A stretch of DNA of 62,486 nucleotides from Streptomyces sp. MUM 203J (GTDB lineage Bacteria > Actinomycetota > Actinomycetes > Streptomycetales > Streptomycetaceae). Both the position numbers and the translations under genes were made by a program. The notes below the pieces were generated by a model. The model was given only the letters and a program-made list of their open reading frames with translations, was not told the DNA's origin and did not search any database. The stretch's first letter is position 1; each line of letters starts with the position of its first letter. Positions 62,426-62,486 of this stretch are shown in pieces. Location: positions 1 through 62,486 of the forward strand of contig NZ_JADWYO010000035.1 of NCBI RefSeq assembly GCF_022414595.1. The letters are read 5' to 3'.

Positions 62426-62486
62426 GTGAGCAACGAGAGCCTGGCCAACCTCCTCAAGGAAGAGCGGCGGTTCGCTCCGCCTTCCG
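62426..62486 (+). CDS. acs: Acetyl-CoA synthetase, N-terminal fragment
   Basis: The GTG at 62426, preceded by GGGAG, opens a frame that runs off the window. The visible 20 residues, starting MSNESLANLLKEERRFAPP, match my recollection of the N-terminus of Streptomyces acetyl-CoA synthetases. Only the disordered start is visible, so this is a tentative name. Confidence 0.65.
   Translation, partial: MSNESLANLLKEERRFAPPS

Overview
The window is very GC-rich, with tightly packed, often overlapping genes and frequent GTG or TTG starts. It carries Streptomyces marker genes: bldG with its anti-sigma partner, a TopA with a lysine-repeat tail, a membrane-fused thymidylate kinase and a compact tad locus. 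The host is therefore almost certainly a Streptomyces. The right half resembles, from memory, the bldG-hppA-topA-tmk-holB region of the S. coelicolor core chromosome.

Region 1 (1-1572) holds the C-terminal half of a MocR-type regulator/aminotransferase and a SpoU RNA methylase. Region 2 (1612-28468) is a biosynthetic gene cluster that reads as a 2-deoxystreptamine (2-DOS) aminoglycoside pathway. It has a 2-deoxy-scyllo-inosose (DOI) synthase (12862-14070), a DOI:glutamine aminotransferase (7623-8897) and a NeoA/BtrE-like dehydrogenase (1612-2607). These are followed by a NeoM-like GlcNAc transferase (4739-6016), a PIG-L deacetylase (25774-26472), a Neo11-like GMC 6'-dehydrogenase (14067-15704) and a class III 6'-aminotransferase (23562-24908). 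Together they would give a paromamine/neamine-type core. Self-protection is visible as an APH(3')-like kinase, a KamB-type 16S rRNA A1408 methylase and an MFS exporter.

The cluster also carries genes that I cannot place in the standard neomycin or kanamycin schemes. These are three radical SAM enzymes (two in tandem), two large Rossmann-fold paralogues of 592 and 596 aa, a DAO-type flavoenzyme, three small-molecule methyltransferases (one TylF-like), an AhpD-like protein, an unrecognised 318-aa protein and a DUF371/RsmI-like fusion next to kamB. The likely product is a heavily modified, methylated 2-DOS aminoglycoside that I do not recognise. No pathway-specific regulator is visible inside the cluster.

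Region 3 (28551-29857) has an epoxide hydrolase-like gene, a strong terminator and tRNA-Thr(CGT). Region 4 (29959-48079) is core: holB, MFS-tmk, topA, a small membrane protein, an N6/N5-type methylase, a lipoprotein, hppA, an anti-sigma factor, bldG (with a clear one-base frameshift) and an MrfA/Hrq1-like helicase. Region 5 (48191-53385) is a tad pilus/secretion locus on the minus strand. Region 6 (53952-62486) has a HAD phosphatase, a degenerate Fic-like protein, a CooC-like ATPase, a polysaccharide deacetylase-like lipoprotein, a SulP-carbonic anhydrase fusion, about 1.45 kb of repetitive non-coding DNA and the start of an acetyl-CoA synthetase gene.

All assignments come from reading translations and motifs by eye. 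No database search was run, so family comparisons rest on recalled knowledge.
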